A stretch of 48,136 bases of DNA from a virus, in IMG/VR virus record IMGVR_UViG_3300027896_000066, positions 1 to 48,136 of that record; one strand, written 5' to 3'. The first letter of the stretch is position 1. Every line of letters starts with the position of its first letter. The translations under genes were made by a program, and so were the position numbers. Positions 40,710 to 47,870 of this stretch are shown piece after piece. Below the pieces are notes generated by a model. That model did not search any database, had not been told where the DNA came from, and worked only from the letters and a program-made list of their open reading frames with translations.

Positions 40710-40717
40710 GATAAATA
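40710..40717 (+). promoter_or_regulatory. Late-type promoter octamer GATAAATA
   Basis: GATAAATA, 16 nt before ATG 40734, with AAAGGA between. The gap 40506-40733 also holds the terminator; otherwise nothing convincing. Confidence 0.6.
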
Positions 40718-40733
40718 TCGTAAAGGATAGCTA

Positions 40734-41003
40734 ATGTCAACATCATTATTTTATAAAATTAAATCAAATATTAACGAAGATAAGCATCGTATTATAGAAT
40801 TATTCTTTATGGACTTTATAGATAATATTTGTGGTAATAAAACTTTTTATAAAGTTGAAAGAGATGTATATCAACATTGGGCCCAGCTTCCATATCGAGA
40901 AACTTTTCGTATAGACTTTGAAAGAAATGAAGACAAACTTGCAATTTGTCTCAGAGGTATACCTCCCGAATTTCAATTATATTTAGAACTTGTTGATCAG
41001 TAA
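40734..41003 (+). CDS. Hypothetical protein
   Basis: 89 residues (MSTSLFYKIKSNINEDKHRI). Mixed helix and strand, no known motif. Ribosome site AAAGGA and late-type octamer upstream. Followed by the HNH nuclease. Confidence 0.6.
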   Translation: MSTSLFYKIKSNINEDKHRIIELFFMDFIDNICGNKTFYKVERDVYQHWAQLPYRETFRIDFERNEDKLAICLRGIPPEFQLYLELVDQ

Positions 41004-41066
41004 TTCTACAAAATATTTAATTAAACTACCAAATACTAAAATTACCAGGAGAACGAAATCGATGTT

Positions 41067-41645
41067 TTGATCTTAAATGCAGATGGCCAACCATTATCGT
41101 GTGTCCCACTATCTGTTATATCTTGGCAAGATGCAATGCGATTAGTTTTTCAAGGTAAGGTTAAAGTTATTAAATCTTATGATAACTGGAAAATACGGTC
41201 GCAATTTTTAGAAATAGATGTACCGTCCATTGTAATTATGTCTCAGCAGGCTAAATGGAATAAAGAATTAAAATACAGTCGTACTAATGTATATTTACGC
41301 GATAGCTTTACTTGCCAGCTACAGATTACTAATAAATGCAAAGAATTACATGGAAAGGTTAAGGTATCGGAGTTAACACTTGATCATATTGTTCCTAGAT
41401 CTTTAGGTGGTAAAACAAATTGGCTTAATATAACGACCTCATGTAAAAACTGTAATGGCGAAAAAGGTGCAGATGAAACTATTGTTCCTAAAAAGAAACC
41501 TCATCGACCAACCTATTATGAAGTTTTATCAAAAAGAAAGAATTTACCAATACATATTCGAGATGAGGAATGGAAACACTATTTAGGCTGGTCTGATGAG
41601 TTGGTAAAGATTATACCTCAACCAACCGGATATGCTAATAAATAG
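41067..41645 (+). CDS. HNH endonuclease
   Basis: 192 residues if it starts at TTG 41067. N-terminal LILNADGQPLSCVPLSVISW (the usual start of this phage/bacterial HNH family), then the HNH core: FTCQLQ, LTLDHIVPRSLGG (the H-N-H metal site, residues about 100-114) and NITTSCKNCNGEKG, with a Cys-rich zinc site. The family normally begins with M-x-V-L-x-LNAD, and here the matching codon is ATC at 41058, ideally spaced after AGGAG; see findings. May be a packaging-associated or free-standing homing nuclease. Confidence 0.88.
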   Translation: MILNADGQPLSCVPLSVISWQDAMRLVFQGKVKVIKSYDNWKIRSQFLEIDVPSIVIMSQQAKWNKELKYSRTNVYLRDSFTCQLQITNKCKELHGKVKVSELTLDHIVPRSLGGKTNWLNITTSCKNCNGEKGADETIVPKKKPHRPTYYEVLSKRKNLPIHIRDEEWKHYLGWSDELVKIIPQPTGYANK

Positions 41646-41659
41646 TTTTGTAAATAATG

Positions 41660-41682
41660 AAAACCCCTTAAAGGGGTTTTTT
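41660..41682 (+). terminator. Rho-independent terminator after HNH gene
   Basis: AAAACCCC, short A/T loop, GGGGTTTTTT. Confidence 0.93.
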
Positions 41683-41819
41683 ATTATAGAAAATTTCACA
41701 ATTCGGTAAAAATATAAAAATTTATTGCCAATAAATCTTTATATTTAATATTATTTCATTATATCGTTGAAATAAATGCCAATTTATGCCACGAATATAG
41801 CCTATTACTATTCATAAAG

Positions 41820-41827
41820 TATAAATA
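41820..41827 (+). promoter_or_regulatory. T4 late promoter consensus TATAAATA
   Basis: Exact T4 late-promoter core TATAAATA, upstream of ATG 41884 with CTGGAG just before that start. The rest of the gap 41683-41819 is very A/T-rich with no gene. Confidence 0.7.
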
Positions 41828-41883
41828 AGTGTGTACAGAATCATTCTTACACTTAATTTTATAAACCCACTGGAGAAGTAAAA

Positions 41884-42210
41884 ATGGCAAAAAATAAAAA
41901 AGCAGCAGCACACGAAGTAGATACAACAGTAGACACAGTAGCAGAGACAGTAGCAGAGACAGTAGCAGAGACAGTAGCAGAACCTACGACATCAGTAGAA
42001 CCAGTTCAGCTTACAATCGCTGATTTGCAATTGCTTGCTCGTATTGTTGATTTGGCTTCGCGTCGTGGCGCATTCCAAGCGGCCGAGATGTCACAAGTCG
42101 GCGATGCATATAATAAGTTGACTGGATTTTTGTCGTATGTCGAAAGTACTCAGACTGCAGAATCAGTATCAGAAGATACGACAGTAGAAGACGAAGCGGT
42201 ATCAGCATAA
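41884..42210 (+). CDS. Conserved T4-like late protein with TVAE repeats
   Basis: 108 residues. An Ala/Val/Thr/Glu tract with tandem TVAE repeats (about 15-34; 12-bp units in DNA) leads to LTIADLQLLARIVDLASRRG and AFQAAEMSQVGDAYNKLTGFL, a segment I recall from T4-like marine phages. The exact TATAAATA promoter and CTGGAG site mark it as late, so a minor virion or assembly role is possible. Function unknown. Confidence 0.7.
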   Translation: MAKNKKAAAHEVDTTVDTVAETVAETVAETVAEPTTSVEPVQLTIADLQLLARIVDLASRRGAFQAAEMSQVGDAYNKLTGFLSYVESTQTAESVSEDTTVEDEAVSA

Positions 42211-42212
42211 TC

Positions 42213-42231
42213 AAAGGGGTTCGCCCCTTTT
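42213..42231 (+). terminator. UUCG-loop hairpin between coupled genes
   Basis: AAAGGGG, loop TTCG, CCCCTTTT, sitting 3 nt after a stop and overlapping the AAGGAG of the next gene region. It may be a partial terminator or an RNA-processing/stabiliser element. Confidence 0.7.
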
Positions 42232-42243
42232 AAGGAGACCTCA

Positions 42244-42981
42244 ATGGCCTTGGAAAATTTAAAAAAACACGCTGGTGTGTTAGGAAACACCGGAGTTCGT
42301 GTAGCAGTAGTATTTAGAAAACTTCCTAATGATGAAGCTAACTGTCTTATTGTTGAAACTGAAAGGTTACCTGATAGTTATCATGACTATTTAATTCAAT
42401 GTTTAAATTCCAGAGAAGCAGTAGAAACTAATGACTTCTACGAAATTCTTAATCGAAGAAGTTTTCCCGATGGGCTAAACTGTTTGACAGCTTTACACCA
42501 GCGTGGATACTTACGTAAAGAACCGGTAACAAATATTAAAATGATTCCGTTACCCGGGCAAGAAGTTCCGTTAGCTCTTATCAATGCCACTATCGATAAA
42601 AAGGTGGACGAGTATATAGCTAAACAACAGAATGCTGTAATAGCGGCGCCTGTTGATAATGCAGAAATTATCGAAGCATCTGTTGCAGACCCTGTATCCC
42701 TTGCAAAAGGTCTTATCTTACAGGCCGAACTACTTGAAAAGGATGCTCTAGCTAAACGCGAAGAAGCTTATACGTTAGATCCGGAATCGAGACCAGGTCG
42801 AGGACGTCCTGCATTGCAAGAAGATGCAAAAGCAGCTTCTTTAGAAGATCGAAAGATTAAACGTAGAGAGCGTGACCGTGCTAAAGCGGCGGAACTTAAA
42901 GACTCGAAGAAAGAAGCTATCATCGATAGTAAAGTTGCTGCAAAACTTAAACGTGATGCTGCAAGAGTTACACTGGGTTAA
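42244..42981 (+). CDS. Conserved T4-like protein
   Basis: 245 residues. The first half, GNTGVRVAVVFRKLPNDEAN with LIVETERLPDSYHDYLIQCL and RRSFPDGLNCLTALHQRGYL, matches a protein I recall in T4-like marine phages. The C-terminal half (about 150-245) is helical and Lys/Arg/Ala/Glu-rich (RKIKRRERDRAKAAELKDS), a likely extended helix or nucleic-acid-binding tail. Strong AAGGAG site. Function unknown. Confidence 0.68.
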   Translation: MALENLKKHAGVLGNTGVRVAVVFRKLPNDEANCLIVETERLPDSYHDYLIQCLNSREAVETNDFYEILNRRSFPDGLNCLTALHQRGYLRKEPVTNIKMIPLPGQEVPLALINATIDKKVDEYIAKQQNAVIAAPVDNAEIIEASVADPVSLAKGLILQAELLEKDALAKREEAYTLDPESRPGRGRPALQEDAKAASLEDRKIKRRERDRAKAAELKDSKKEAIIDSKVAAKLKRDAARVTLG

Positions 42982-43017
42982 TATATAAAACAGGGAGATT
43001 AATCTGTCCTGTGTTTA

Positions 43018-43025
43018 CATAAATA
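43018..43025 (+). promoter_or_regulatory. Late-type promoter octamer CATAAATA
   Basis: CATAAATA, 27 nt before ATG 43053, with CGGAG between them. Confidence 0.5.
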
Positions 43026-43052
43026 CATATATAGGTATCCGGAGATGGTGAA

Positions 43053-43388
43053 ATGGAAAAAAAATCAACCACGAGTTTTAACATAGATCGTGCTATTAGC
43101 AGAATTACTAAACCTTCCGTTTTTGATAGAATAGTAAAAGAAATAGAAGCTAAAGAAATTCCTGTTAAGTATATAGAGCAAATCCTTGTACAATATCATG
43201 ACGGTAACGTTGTTGAATTAAAAGGCGACGAGTTAATGCATCCTATCCCAGTTAATAAAAATGCTAATTGGGAAGAAGTTGGAGATTCATTTAAAAAGAT
43301 GAAAGATGTAAAAATCTTTGTAAATACAGATAAATTAGAAAAAGATATAAACGAATTAGTCGAAGGTATTTTAGGCAAGTTCTGTTAA
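43053..43388 (+). CDS. Conserved T4-like late protein
   Basis: 111 residues. VKYIEQILVQYHDGNVVELKG with GDELMHPIPV and DVKIFVNTDKLEKDINELVE are segments I recall from T4-like phages; function unknown. CGGAG ribosome site. A hairpin terminator follows. Confidence 0.66.
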   Translation: MEKKSTTSFNIDRAISRITKPSVFDRIVKEIEAKEIPVKYIEQILVQYHDGNVVELKGDELMHPIPVNKNANWEEVGDSFKKMKDVKIFVNTDKLEKDINELVEGILGKFC

Positions 43389-43407
43389 TATAAATTTATT
43401 TGAATAT

Positions 43408-43436
43408 AAATGACCCATGTAATTATGGGCCATTTT
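43408..43436 (+). terminator. Rho-independent terminator, one mismatch
   Basis: AATGACCCAT, 6-nt loop, ATGGGCCATT, then TT; one A-C mismatch at 43413/43430. Confidence 0.65.
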
Positions 43437-43466
43437 CATATCTTATAATTTCCCATTATAGTATTG

Positions 43467-43496
43467 TTGACTTTATCACTTAAAGTATGCTAAATT
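43467..43496 (+). promoter_or_regulatory. Possible sigma70-like promoter
   Basis: TTGACT at 43467-43472 with TAAATT at 43491-43496 (18-nt spacer); overlapping TATGCT and TATAAT alternatives are at poorer spacing. AGGAAA precedes ATG 43522. Confidence 0.5.
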
Positions 43497-43521
43497 ATAA
43501 TCTATTTCAGGAAATAAATTT

Positions 43522-43800
43522 ATGAATGAAAAAGTTTATGTTGAATTCTTATTTGATAAAAATAACTTAAACAAAATGTCTAGTTCACTTGTTGATCTAG
43601 GTGACGATTTTATACTTATATCATCAGATACTGATATCCAAATTGCTGACATATACGGTAATTTTATTTCATACTGGAGAATAACTGGTAAAATTAGCCT
43701 GTTAATGGTATCAGTAATTAAACTTAGTGACTCCTTTTTAAATAATTATATGAAAATATCATATATATCTTCCGAATTTAAAGATAGATATCGATCATGA
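43522..43800 (+). CDS. Hypothetical protein
   Basis: 92 residues (MNEKVYVEFLFDKNNLNKMS), beta-rich with DDFILISSDTDIQIADIYGN. Ends with an ATGA overlap to the next gene. Not recognised. Confidence 0.58.
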   Translation: MNEKVYVEFLFDKNNLNKMSSSLVDLGDDFILISSDTDIQIADIYGNFISYWRITGKISLLMVSVIKLSDSFLNNYMKISYISSEFKDRYRS

Positions 43801-44093
43801 AATATTTCTGGACATGCTGGATGACTAAAAGTCAACTTGAATCTTGTGGTGCAATAAATCTTAAACCCAGTAACTTCTCTGGGTCACTGTTTAGTCCATT
43901 ACACTTAGTTTACGAAAACCATAGCTTTTGGCTATTTTGCGCTGATAATAGTTTTCCGGTATTTGTCAAACTTAAATTAGACAAAAGTGTTGCTGAAATT
44001 TCTGTCGATAGTTATTACAACGGAGTAAATTCGGAAAATGGATGCGATATTATAACATCTCAAAATATAATGACCTGCCAGCTAGATTTTTGA
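43797..44093 (+). CDS. Hypothetical protein
   Basis: 98 residues (MKYFWTCWMTKSQLESCGAI). Aromatic and Ser-rich, with HSFWLFCADNSFPVFVKLKL. Coupled to the previous gene. The GATAAATA octamer at 44092 overlaps its stop. Confidence 0.58.
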   Translation: MKYFWTCWMTKSQLESCGAINLKPSNFSGSLFSPLHLVYENHSFWLFCADNSFPVFVKLKLDKSVAEISVDSYYNGVNSENGCDIITSQNIMTCQLDF

Positions 44094-44099
44094 TAAATA
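44092..44099 (+). promoter_or_regulatory. Late-type octamer GATAAATA, leaderless type
   Basis: GATAAATA followed by five bases and ATG 44105. Confidence 0.5.
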
Positions 44100-44104
44100 A
44101 TAAT

Positions 44105-44494
44105 ATGACTATTATTACTTCCATAAATGCACTACCAACAAGCCCATATGCTGGGTCCGGACTAGTCGCGATCGTTATAACTCCAGGCGTACCAAGTTTC
44201 TTTCAAGTACTTGGTGTCGGTCTAAGTGATATTAGATCTGTTAGTTGGTACCCGGAACATCCTTCTAGCGTAAAATTCGAAACTCGACAACTAATTTTGG
44301 TAGATGATACTGAAGCCACATTTATGATAAGAGTAATAGATAATTATTTAAATATTAATGATCGTGCTGGTAAAGTTAGTTTTCAAATGAAAGACGGGTC
44401 GGCGTGGTCAGCTCCTGTAGTAACCTACGGACCAATTTCTAAAGGACCGCTTCAACAAAGTCCTGAATCAGGTTTAGTCACTGGGCTCGATTGA
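44105..44494 (+). CDS. Probable virion protein, beta-rich
   Basis: 129 residues from ATG 44105 (MTIITSINALPTSPYAGSGL); the longer frame from 44042 overlaps the previous gene. Beta-sandwich-like: VSWYPEHPSSVKFETRQLIL, then FMIRVIDNYLNINDRAGKVS and VVTYGPISKGPLQQSPESGL. Segments such as NYL..NDRAG and TYGPIS recall small virion proteins of T4-like phages. Function inferred only. Confidence 0.6.
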   Translation: MTIITSINALPTSPYAGSGLVAIVITPGVPSFFQVLGVGLSDIRSVSWYPEHPSSVKFETRQLILVDDTEATFMIRVIDNYLNINDRAGKVSFQMKDGSAWSAPVVTYGPISKGPLQQSPESGLVTGLD

Positions 44495-44518
44495 CAAACT
44501 TTAGTACCGTTGTATAAT
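44491..44518 (+). promoter_or_regulatory. sigma70-like promoter, leaderless type
   Basis: TTGACA at 44491-44496, 16-nt spacer, TATAAT at 44513-44518, then six bases to ATG 44525. The -35 overlaps the previous stop. Confidence 0.75.
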
Positions 44519-44524
44519 GCTAAT

Positions 44525-45298
44525 ATGAAGAAATTATTATTTACATGTATTCTAATATTACTTACGGGAAACGTTAATGCTAAAGTTCGACGGTATGTTC
44601 GACCTATGTTAACACCTTCAGTTATTGTAAAAAGTTTTCTTGTTGCTACTAACGATGGTACAATATTAAAAGAACAAGGGATTAATACTGTAAGGCCGAT
44701 TGCGTCTATTTCAAAACTAATGCTTGCACTACTGGTATCTAATCAAAATCTTAGCGAATCATTAGCAATACCTGCAGCTAGATCAGTTCAAAGTGGAATA
44801 CCTAAGTATGCTAAGTATCTTACTCGGTATGAATTATTAAATCTTGCACTTATTAAGTCTGATAATTTTGCTGCACAAATTCTGTGCCTCAATCTTCCAA
44901 GATGTGTTCAGAGTATGAATGATAAAGCATTTGAGTTGGGGATGATAAACACCCACTACAATGAACCTACAGGATTAGATAGAGGTAATGTTAGTACCGC
45001 AAGTGATTTATTAAAACTTATTATTGCGGCCACATCTAATAAAACTATAACCGACATATCCAGTCGGCCTTCGGTAGAAATAATTATTTATAATAAGTCA
45101 ATTATTATACATAATACTAATCCACTTACGAATACATTAAATATAGTGCTGTCTAAAACAGGTTTTACCGATCCGGCAGGCGGATGTCTAGTAATGGTAG
45201 TGAATACCGGGCAGACTAGCCGTATATATATTTTACTTGGTAGTAGAAATTCTCATACAAGAATCCCTGATATGTTAGCACTAATTAAAGAATCTTAA
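44525..45298 (+). CDS. D-Ala-D-Ala carboxypeptidase/endopeptidase (S11, PBP7-like)
   Basis: 257 residues from ATG 44525; the TTG start at 44510 would put residues before a clean signal peptide (MKKLLFTCILILLTGNVNA) and falls inside the -10 box. Active-site triad of S11 enzymes: SISK (S61, K64), SDN (S112-N114) and KTG (211-213). The sequence between (LALIKSDNFAAQILCLN; GMINTHYNEPTGLD) is PBP7/DacA-like. It would act in the periplasm on peptidoglycan, perhaps for lysis or wall remodelling. A single small domain, with no C-terminal membrane anchor. Confidence 0.9.
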   Translation: MKKLLFTCILILLTGNVNAKVRRYVRPMLTPSVIVKSFLVATNDGTILKEQGINTVRPIASISKLMLALLVSNQNLSESLAIPAARSVQSGIPKYAKYLTRYELLNLALIKSDNFAAQILCLNLPRCVQSMNDKAFELGMINTHYNEPTGLDRGNVSTASDLLKLIIAATSNKTITDISSRPSVEIIIYNKSIIIHNTNPLTNTLNIVLSKTGFTDPAGGCLVMVVNTGQTSRIYILLGSRNSHTRIPDMLALIKES

Positions 45299-45304
45299 TT
45301 CCTA

Positions 45305-45333
45305 TAGACACTGACCTATTGCTGCTATACAAT
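45305..45333 (+). promoter_or_regulatory. Possible sigma70-like promoter, leaderless type
   Basis: TAGACA at 45305-45310, 17-nt spacer, TACAAT at 45328-45333, then five bases to ATG 45339. Confidence 0.5.
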
Positions 45334-45338
45334 AAGCT

Positions 45339-45572
45339 ATGTTTAAAATAACTTACATTACCACATTAGATAAAAAAGATAACGAGTTAGCATGGCTTAA
45401 AAGTATCAAAGTTTATCCTGCTTACAGAGATATATTTCGAAATGGAACTATTGTAGCAGCATTTGGTGTAATTGTTAATGACGAAACTGCACTTACTATT
45501 AAACTACGTCATAAATTAGATACACAACAGGAATACCCAAGATCTAGAGGGGCTAAAAGTAATGAGCTATAA
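45339..45572 (+). CDS. Small protein with NDETALxIKL motif
   Basis: 77 residues (MFKITYITTLDKKDNELAWL). The segment VIVNDETALTIKLRHKL shares the D-x-x-AL-x-(F/I/M)-(K/R)-L motif of a small-protein set in this window; two more members follow directly. Overlaps the next gene by 11 nt. Confidence 0.6.
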   Translation: MFKITYITTLDKKDNELAWLKSIKVYPAYRDIFRNGTIVAAFGVIVNDETALTIKLRHKLDTQQEYPRSRGAKSNEL

Positions 45573-45789
45573 TCAGTATTATGTTAGGGTAGATACGAGA
45601 GAATTCGAAGATTATTGCCAATCTCAGAATTTACTTCATCTATTTAGAAGTATAGACTGGAATAGTAAAAAAGGAGACAGTTTCCTTTACTCAGTAACTA
45701 TGCATGACGACGAAGCATTAAGAATGAAACTAACTTTTCAGTCAATTAGTATGTCAAAAATTTATAAACAACTAAAGGAATTAGTATGA
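45562..45789 (+). CDS. Small protein with HDDEALxMKL motif
   Basis: 75 residues (MSYNQYYVRVDTREFEDYCQ). VTMHDDEALRMKLTFQSIS is the shared motif. Overlaps both neighbours, middle gene of a three-paralogue run. Confidence 0.6.
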   Translation: MSYNQYYVRVDTREFEDYCQSQNLLHLFRSIDWNSKKGDSFLYSVTMHDDEALRMKLTFQSISMSKIYKQLKELV

Positions 45790-46109
45790 CCGAATACACA
45801 TTTACATTTAATCCGGATGAAGAAGGCAAATTTCATCGATGTTTAGATCGTCTGGACCCGGATGAATATAAAACTATTAAAGATGTATTTCAAGTAAAAC
45901 CTGAGGATGGTAAGTATAGCGATAAAGAAACAGTTTTGGAAATGGATGCAGAAGCTGCACTTACTTTTAGGTTAGGTATGAAGAATGTGAAAATTCGAAG
46001 GGCTCGTACTGAGGAAGAACTAGTAGAAGAAAAGCGTATTGAAGATCAACATAAGATTACGATTAATGTAAAAGTAAATGATATCGATGATATCGATAAA
46101 GTAGTATAA
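45786..46109 (+). CDS. Small protein with DAEAALxFRL motif
   Basis: 107 residues (MTEYTFTFNPDEEGKFHRCL). LEMDAEAALTFRLGMKNVK is the shared motif, then a charged tail ending VNDIDDIDKVV. AAAGGA lies upstream. Third of three adjacent members. Confidence 0.6.
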   Translation: MTEYTFTFNPDEEGKFHRCLDRLDPDEYKTIKDVFQVKPEDGKYSDKETVLEMDAEAALTFRLGMKNVKIRRARTEEELVEEKRIEDQHKITINVKVNDIDDIDKVV

Positions 46110-46163
46110 TTAACTAATTCTTTTAATAGTATCTTTCTTATTAAATATAAGGTAAATAGTTTT

Positions 46164-46649
46164 ATGAAATCATATATAAGTCTTTTAGTACTACTGGTAT
46201 TTACTACGTCATCGCTTGCTATCAATCCGGCTATTTTGCAAATAAAGAATAAAGTATCTACAGAGACTAATTGGGTTCCTGTGTATTCTTATCATAGTGA
46301 GTATAATAAGCTATTTGTGGATACGAATAGTATAGATAGAGTAGAAGTAAAGGATAACGAAATTACTAGTGCATCTATTCTTGTAGTTCAAAATCAAGAT
46401 AATTACGTAGAAGTTAGAGATACCAACAAGATTAAAAAAGTGTTATTCAAAAGTGTGCTGGTATTTGTAGCTGTAGATTGCAAACATAAAACTATGATGA
46501 ATATTATTAATCTTTATTTTAGTATTAATATGCCACTTTCGTCTACAGTACCTATCTCAGTATACGAACATCCTACTACTAAAGATTCTGTAATTCAACT
46601 TGGTCGAGATAATTTTCTTTACAAAACCCTCTGTAATACCTCGACCTGA
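46164..46649 (+). CDS. Exported protein, surface-adhesin-E-like
   Basis: 161 residues. Signal peptide MKSYISLLVLLVFTTSSLA, then NWVPVYSYHSEYNKLFVDTN with SIDRVEVKDNEITSASIL, and a late Cys pair (VAVDCKHKT; YKTLCNTST). This W..V......VD..SI pattern with a terminal Cys resembles the surface-adhesin protein E-like domain of proteobacterial exported proteins. Periplasmic; possibly a host-derived gene affecting superinfection. A terminator follows. Confidence 0.65.
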   Translation: MKSYISLLVLLVFTTSSLAINPAILQIKNKVSTETNWVPVYSYHSEYNKLFVDTNSIDRVEVKDNEITSASILVVQNQDNYVEVRDTNKIKKVLFKSVLVFVAVDCKHKTMMNIINLYFSINMPLSSTVPISVYEHPTTKDSVIQLGRDNFLYKTLCNTST

Positions 46650-46673
46650 AAATCATTTACTAAATTCTTACAT

Positions 46674-46707
46674 AAAACCTATTCTGGAATTTAAAGAATA
46701 GGTTTTC
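46674..46707 (+). terminator. Rho-independent terminator
   Basis: AAAACCTATTCT, 9-nt loop, AGAATAGGTTTT, then C; 12-bp perfect stem. Confidence 0.8.
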
Positions 46708-46744
46708 ATTCTTAGATAAATTTCTAAATCTAAATTTTTATGTA

Positions 46745-46773
46745 TTGACCTATTTAACTTTATTTGTTATACT
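46745..46773 (+). promoter_or_regulatory. sigma70-like promoter
   Basis: TTGACC at 46745-46750, 17-nt spacer, TATACT at 46768-46773; AAGAGG then ATG 46798. Confidence 0.78.
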
Positions 46774-46797
46774 ATAAGTTAAATAAGAGGTATAACT

Positions 46798-47313
46798 ATG
46801 AATTTTAAACTAATTACTTCTCGACAATTTGAAGACTTAGCCAAACTTTACCCTGTAATATTCGAAAAAAGTAAATTAGATTCATTTGATGTTGGGTTAG
46901 GATGGTATCCTATAATTGAGAATTTATTACAGTTAATATATGATGACTTAGATAATGCTAATATTAGATTGTCTTACATACGTGAACACAACACAAACAA
47001 AATGACGTTCGGGCAGTTTAACAGCGAAGTAGTAAAATGGGAATCAAAAGTTAAGACACTTACTGACGAAATTCCAGTAATTGTAGAAGTAAGAGAAAAA
47101 TTTGGGGGACTAAGGTTTAGTGTTACACATGGATCAGAAGAACTAAAATCATATATAAAATTTGCCGAATCATTATCATTACGTACATGCGAATATTGTA
47201 ATAATCCGGGTAAACCACGAAATAATGGTTATATAAAGACTCTATGTGATAAGCATGATCGATTAAGGGACTCGACAGGTAATTACGATGTATATGACGA
47301 GGATTTTGAGTAA
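46798..47313 (+). CDS. Conserved phage protein with C-terminal zinc site
   Basis: 171 residues. GLGWYPIIENLLQLI near 34, VREKFGGLRFSVTHG near 101, then CEYCNNPGKPRNNGYIKTLC with H (about 141-162), a CxxC...CxxH zinc site. The GWxPLI / KFGGLRF / CExCGxPG order matches a widespread small phage and bacterial protein of unknown function. Own promoter and ribosome site. Confidence 0.75.
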   Translation: MNFKLITSRQFEDLAKLYPVIFEKSKLDSFDVGLGWYPIIENLLQLIYDDLDNANIRLSYIREHNTNKMTFGQFNSEVVKWESKVKTLTDEIPVIVEVREKFGGLRFSVTHGSEELKSYIKFAESLSLRTCEYCNNPGKPRNNGYIKTLCDKHDRLRDSTGNYDVYDEDFE

Positions 47314-47367
47314 ATCACCTAGCTCGATCGAGTTTGATCGAAGAATTTCGAATTTATTTTATTTTCT

Positions 47368-47396
47368 TTGGCAAATCTGCAAAAATTAGTTATAAT
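47368..47396 (+). promoter_or_regulatory. sigma70-like promoter
   Basis: TTGGCA at 47368-47373, 17-nt spacer, TATAAT at 47391-47396. The gap before it (47314-47367) holds a short CTCGATCGAG palindrome and no gene. CGGAG precedes ATG 47468. Confidence 0.7.
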
Positions 47397-47467
47397 TAGC
47401 TCTATCTAGCAATTTAAGATTATAAAAGAATTGTGTTCTACCATAGAAAATTTACCGGAGATATATT

Positions 47468-47869
47468 ATGAGAAAAGTGTTTAATACAATTATAGAAGTT
47501 CGTGATATGATCGATTCCTTAGATAATAGTAAAAAATATATTGTAGATATTCAGGAACTCGAAAACGATACTGGGTTCGAAGTAAATTGGCAAGAAGAAA
47601 AAATGTACACGTCGTTAGATGGACTTGTGTATCCTGATGAGTTTTGGATAACTGAAGCAGGAGATATGCTGCAAATCCAGGATATTACTCCGGAACATTG
47701 TAGAAACATTCTTCGTATGCTTATTCGAAATAATCGAAGTATTGCTGAATCAATTGAGGATTTTCAGTCTCAGATTGCAGATGTTTTACTTGCAATTTCG
47801 GCTGATGATCCTGGAGACGGAGTCGGATTTGGTATTCTACCACATGACGCCAAGCCAACACTGCATTAA
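47468..47869 (+). CDS. Hypothetical protein
   Basis: 133 acidic residues (MRKVFNTIIEVRDMIDSLDN). Not recognised. Own promoter; a tiny coupled frame and a truncated gene follow. Confidence 0.6.
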   Translation: MRKVFNTIIEVRDMIDSLDNSKKYIVDIQELENDTGFEVNWQEEKMYTSLDGLVYPDEFWITEAGDMLQIQDITPEHCRNILRMLIRNNRSIAESIEDFQSQIADVLLAISADDPGDGVGFGILPHDAKPTLH

Positions 47870-47870
47870 T

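Noticed and set aside
47319-47350. Origin or regulatory array from CTCGATCGAG and TTTGATCGAAG repeats
   Set aside because: Short partial palindromes in a promoter region; too little to support an origin or operator call.
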